Shown here: positions 63,427-64,000 of the stretch, piece after piece
Numbering within the stretch: position 1 is the first letter of the stretch
How the letters are laid out: each line of letters begins with the position of its first letter
Assembly (NCBI GenBank): GCA_050330205.1
Contig: JBHJOA010000048.1
Span: 62,001 to 126,000, forward strand
Direction of reading: 5' to 3'
DNA: 64,000 nucleotides
Origin: Pelagibius sp050330205
GTDB taxonomy: Bacteria; Pseudomonadota; Alphaproteobacteria; Kiloniellales; Kiloniellaceae
The notes under the pieces: model-generated
The model's input: the letters and a program-made list of their open reading frames with translations, nothing else
The model's database searches: none
Told to the model about the DNA's origin: nothing
Translations under genes and position numbers: made by a program

Positions 63427-64000
63427 ATGCCGTTCATCCTGAACAATCGCCTGGAACTGCACATGGGGCCGTCCAGCCTCGGCGCGCCCGACGAGCTCGA
63501 AAAGGTCATCGTCGACTTCATCGACGACGCCCGGACCAGCCTCGACGTGGCGGTTCAGGAAATCGAGTCGCGCCCCATCGCCGAGGCCCTGGTGCGCGCC
63601 CGCCAGCGCGGCCTGCGCATGCGGTTGGTGCTGGAGCAGGACTATCTGCGCGAGAGCAAGCCGCCCGCGGACCCCTTCGCCCTCGGCGGCGCCGTGGAGG
63701 AGAATCGCAATCTCTTCGCCGCCCTGCTGCGCGCCAGCATCGACGCCCGGGCCGACTACAACCCGCACATCTTCCACCAGAAATTCATCATCCGCGACAG
63801 CGGCGGGCCGCGCCGCGCCCTGCTGACCGGCTCGACCAACTTCACGCCGACCGGCACCGGCAGCCACGGCAGCCGCAAGAACCTCAACCACGTCGTCATC
63901 GTGCACGACCAGTGGGTCTGCCGGGAATACGACGCCGAGTTCGACGAGATCTGGCAGGGCACCTTCGGCAAGGTGCGCAGCCGCCACGAGCCCTCGCCGC
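63427..64000 (+). CDS. Phospholipase D-like domain protein (runs off right edge)
   Basis: The first 191 residues of a PLD-superfamily protein, continuing past the window. The opening reads LEKVIVDFIDDARTSLDVAV and a first catalytic HKD motif is present as HQKFIIRD, followed by LLTGSTNFTPTGTG. PLD proteins act as lipases, nucleases or lipid synthases using two HKD motifs; the second would lie outside the window. There is no signal peptide. GGGAG precedes the ATG. Confidence 0.85.
   Translation, partial: MPFILNNRLELHMGPSSLGAPDELEKVIVDFIDDARTSLDVAVQEIESRPIAEALVRARQRGLRMRLVLEQDYLRESKPPADPFALGGAVEENRNLFAALLRASIDARADYNPHIFHQKFIIRDSGGPRRALLTGSTNFTPTGTGSHGSRKNLNHVVIVHDQWVCREYDAEFDEIWQGTFGKVRSRHEPSP

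Overview
The window is GC-rich, gene-dense DNA whose gene order points to an alphaproteobacterium of the Rhodospirillales type. The supporting blocks are rpmH-rnpA-yidD-yidC-engB-argB, dapD-dapE, def-fmt-truA, ffs-dnaX-ybaB-recR, and an FNR protein of the FnrL/AadR type. GTG and TTG starts are common. No phage, insertion sequence, integrase or CRISPR array was seen. The assignment is inferred from gene content; no 16S or marker tree could be run.

Left end (1-5897): a leftward operon encodes an NAD-type quinate/shikimate dehydrogenase, a complete three-part TRAP transporter and QuiC-type 3-dehydroshikimate dehydratase, which runs off the left edge. A divergent TetR regulator shares a palindromic operator with the operon promoter. 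Together these would import quinate or shikimate and convert it to protocatechuate. From 5958 to 12486 there are an MFS permease, an AbrB-family membrane protein, tRNA-Arg(ACG), a coiled-coil lipoprotein, xanthine phosphoribosyltransferase (gpt), an FNR regulator with a perfect FNR box upstream, and a GNAT-like protein. A minus-strand terminator with no visible gene ahead of it lies at about 9023-9056.

Middle (12613-41384): gamma-glutamyltransferase, an RlmI-type rRNA methyltransferase, an orphan sensor kinase, a secreted Cys-rich CNPC-repeat protein and a TVP38 membrane protein come before the rpmH-to-argB block. Then follow a coupled GGDEF/DUF2336 pair, the lysine-pathway genes dapD-dapE with an unknown membrane protein, def-fmt-truA, rmuC, a small gene interrupted by an in-frame TGA, a DUF4139 protein, the replication/repair operon with the SRP RNA, nudC, pheA, kdsB and a membrane-anchored cytochrome c.

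Right part (41416-64000): hisN, the oligopeptide transporter yejABEF, ghrA, a MarR regulator, a leucyl aminopeptidase, a glutathione transferase, an orphan TAXI-type binding protein, a flavin disulfide oxidoreductase coupled to a second TVP38 protein, an SLC13/TrkA-C permease, a dienelactone hydrolase, a multi-PAS histidine kinase, an operon of SDR dehydrogenase, adenine deaminase-like protein and Rid-family protein, and the start of a phospholipase D-like protein.

Most of the window is ordinary core genome. I did not find a clearly new multi-gene system. The least explained items are the CNPC-repeat protein beside an orphan kinase, the TGA-interrupted gene, the orphan terminator at 9023-9056, and the SDR/deaminase/Rid operon whose Rid protein lacks the usual catalytic arginine.
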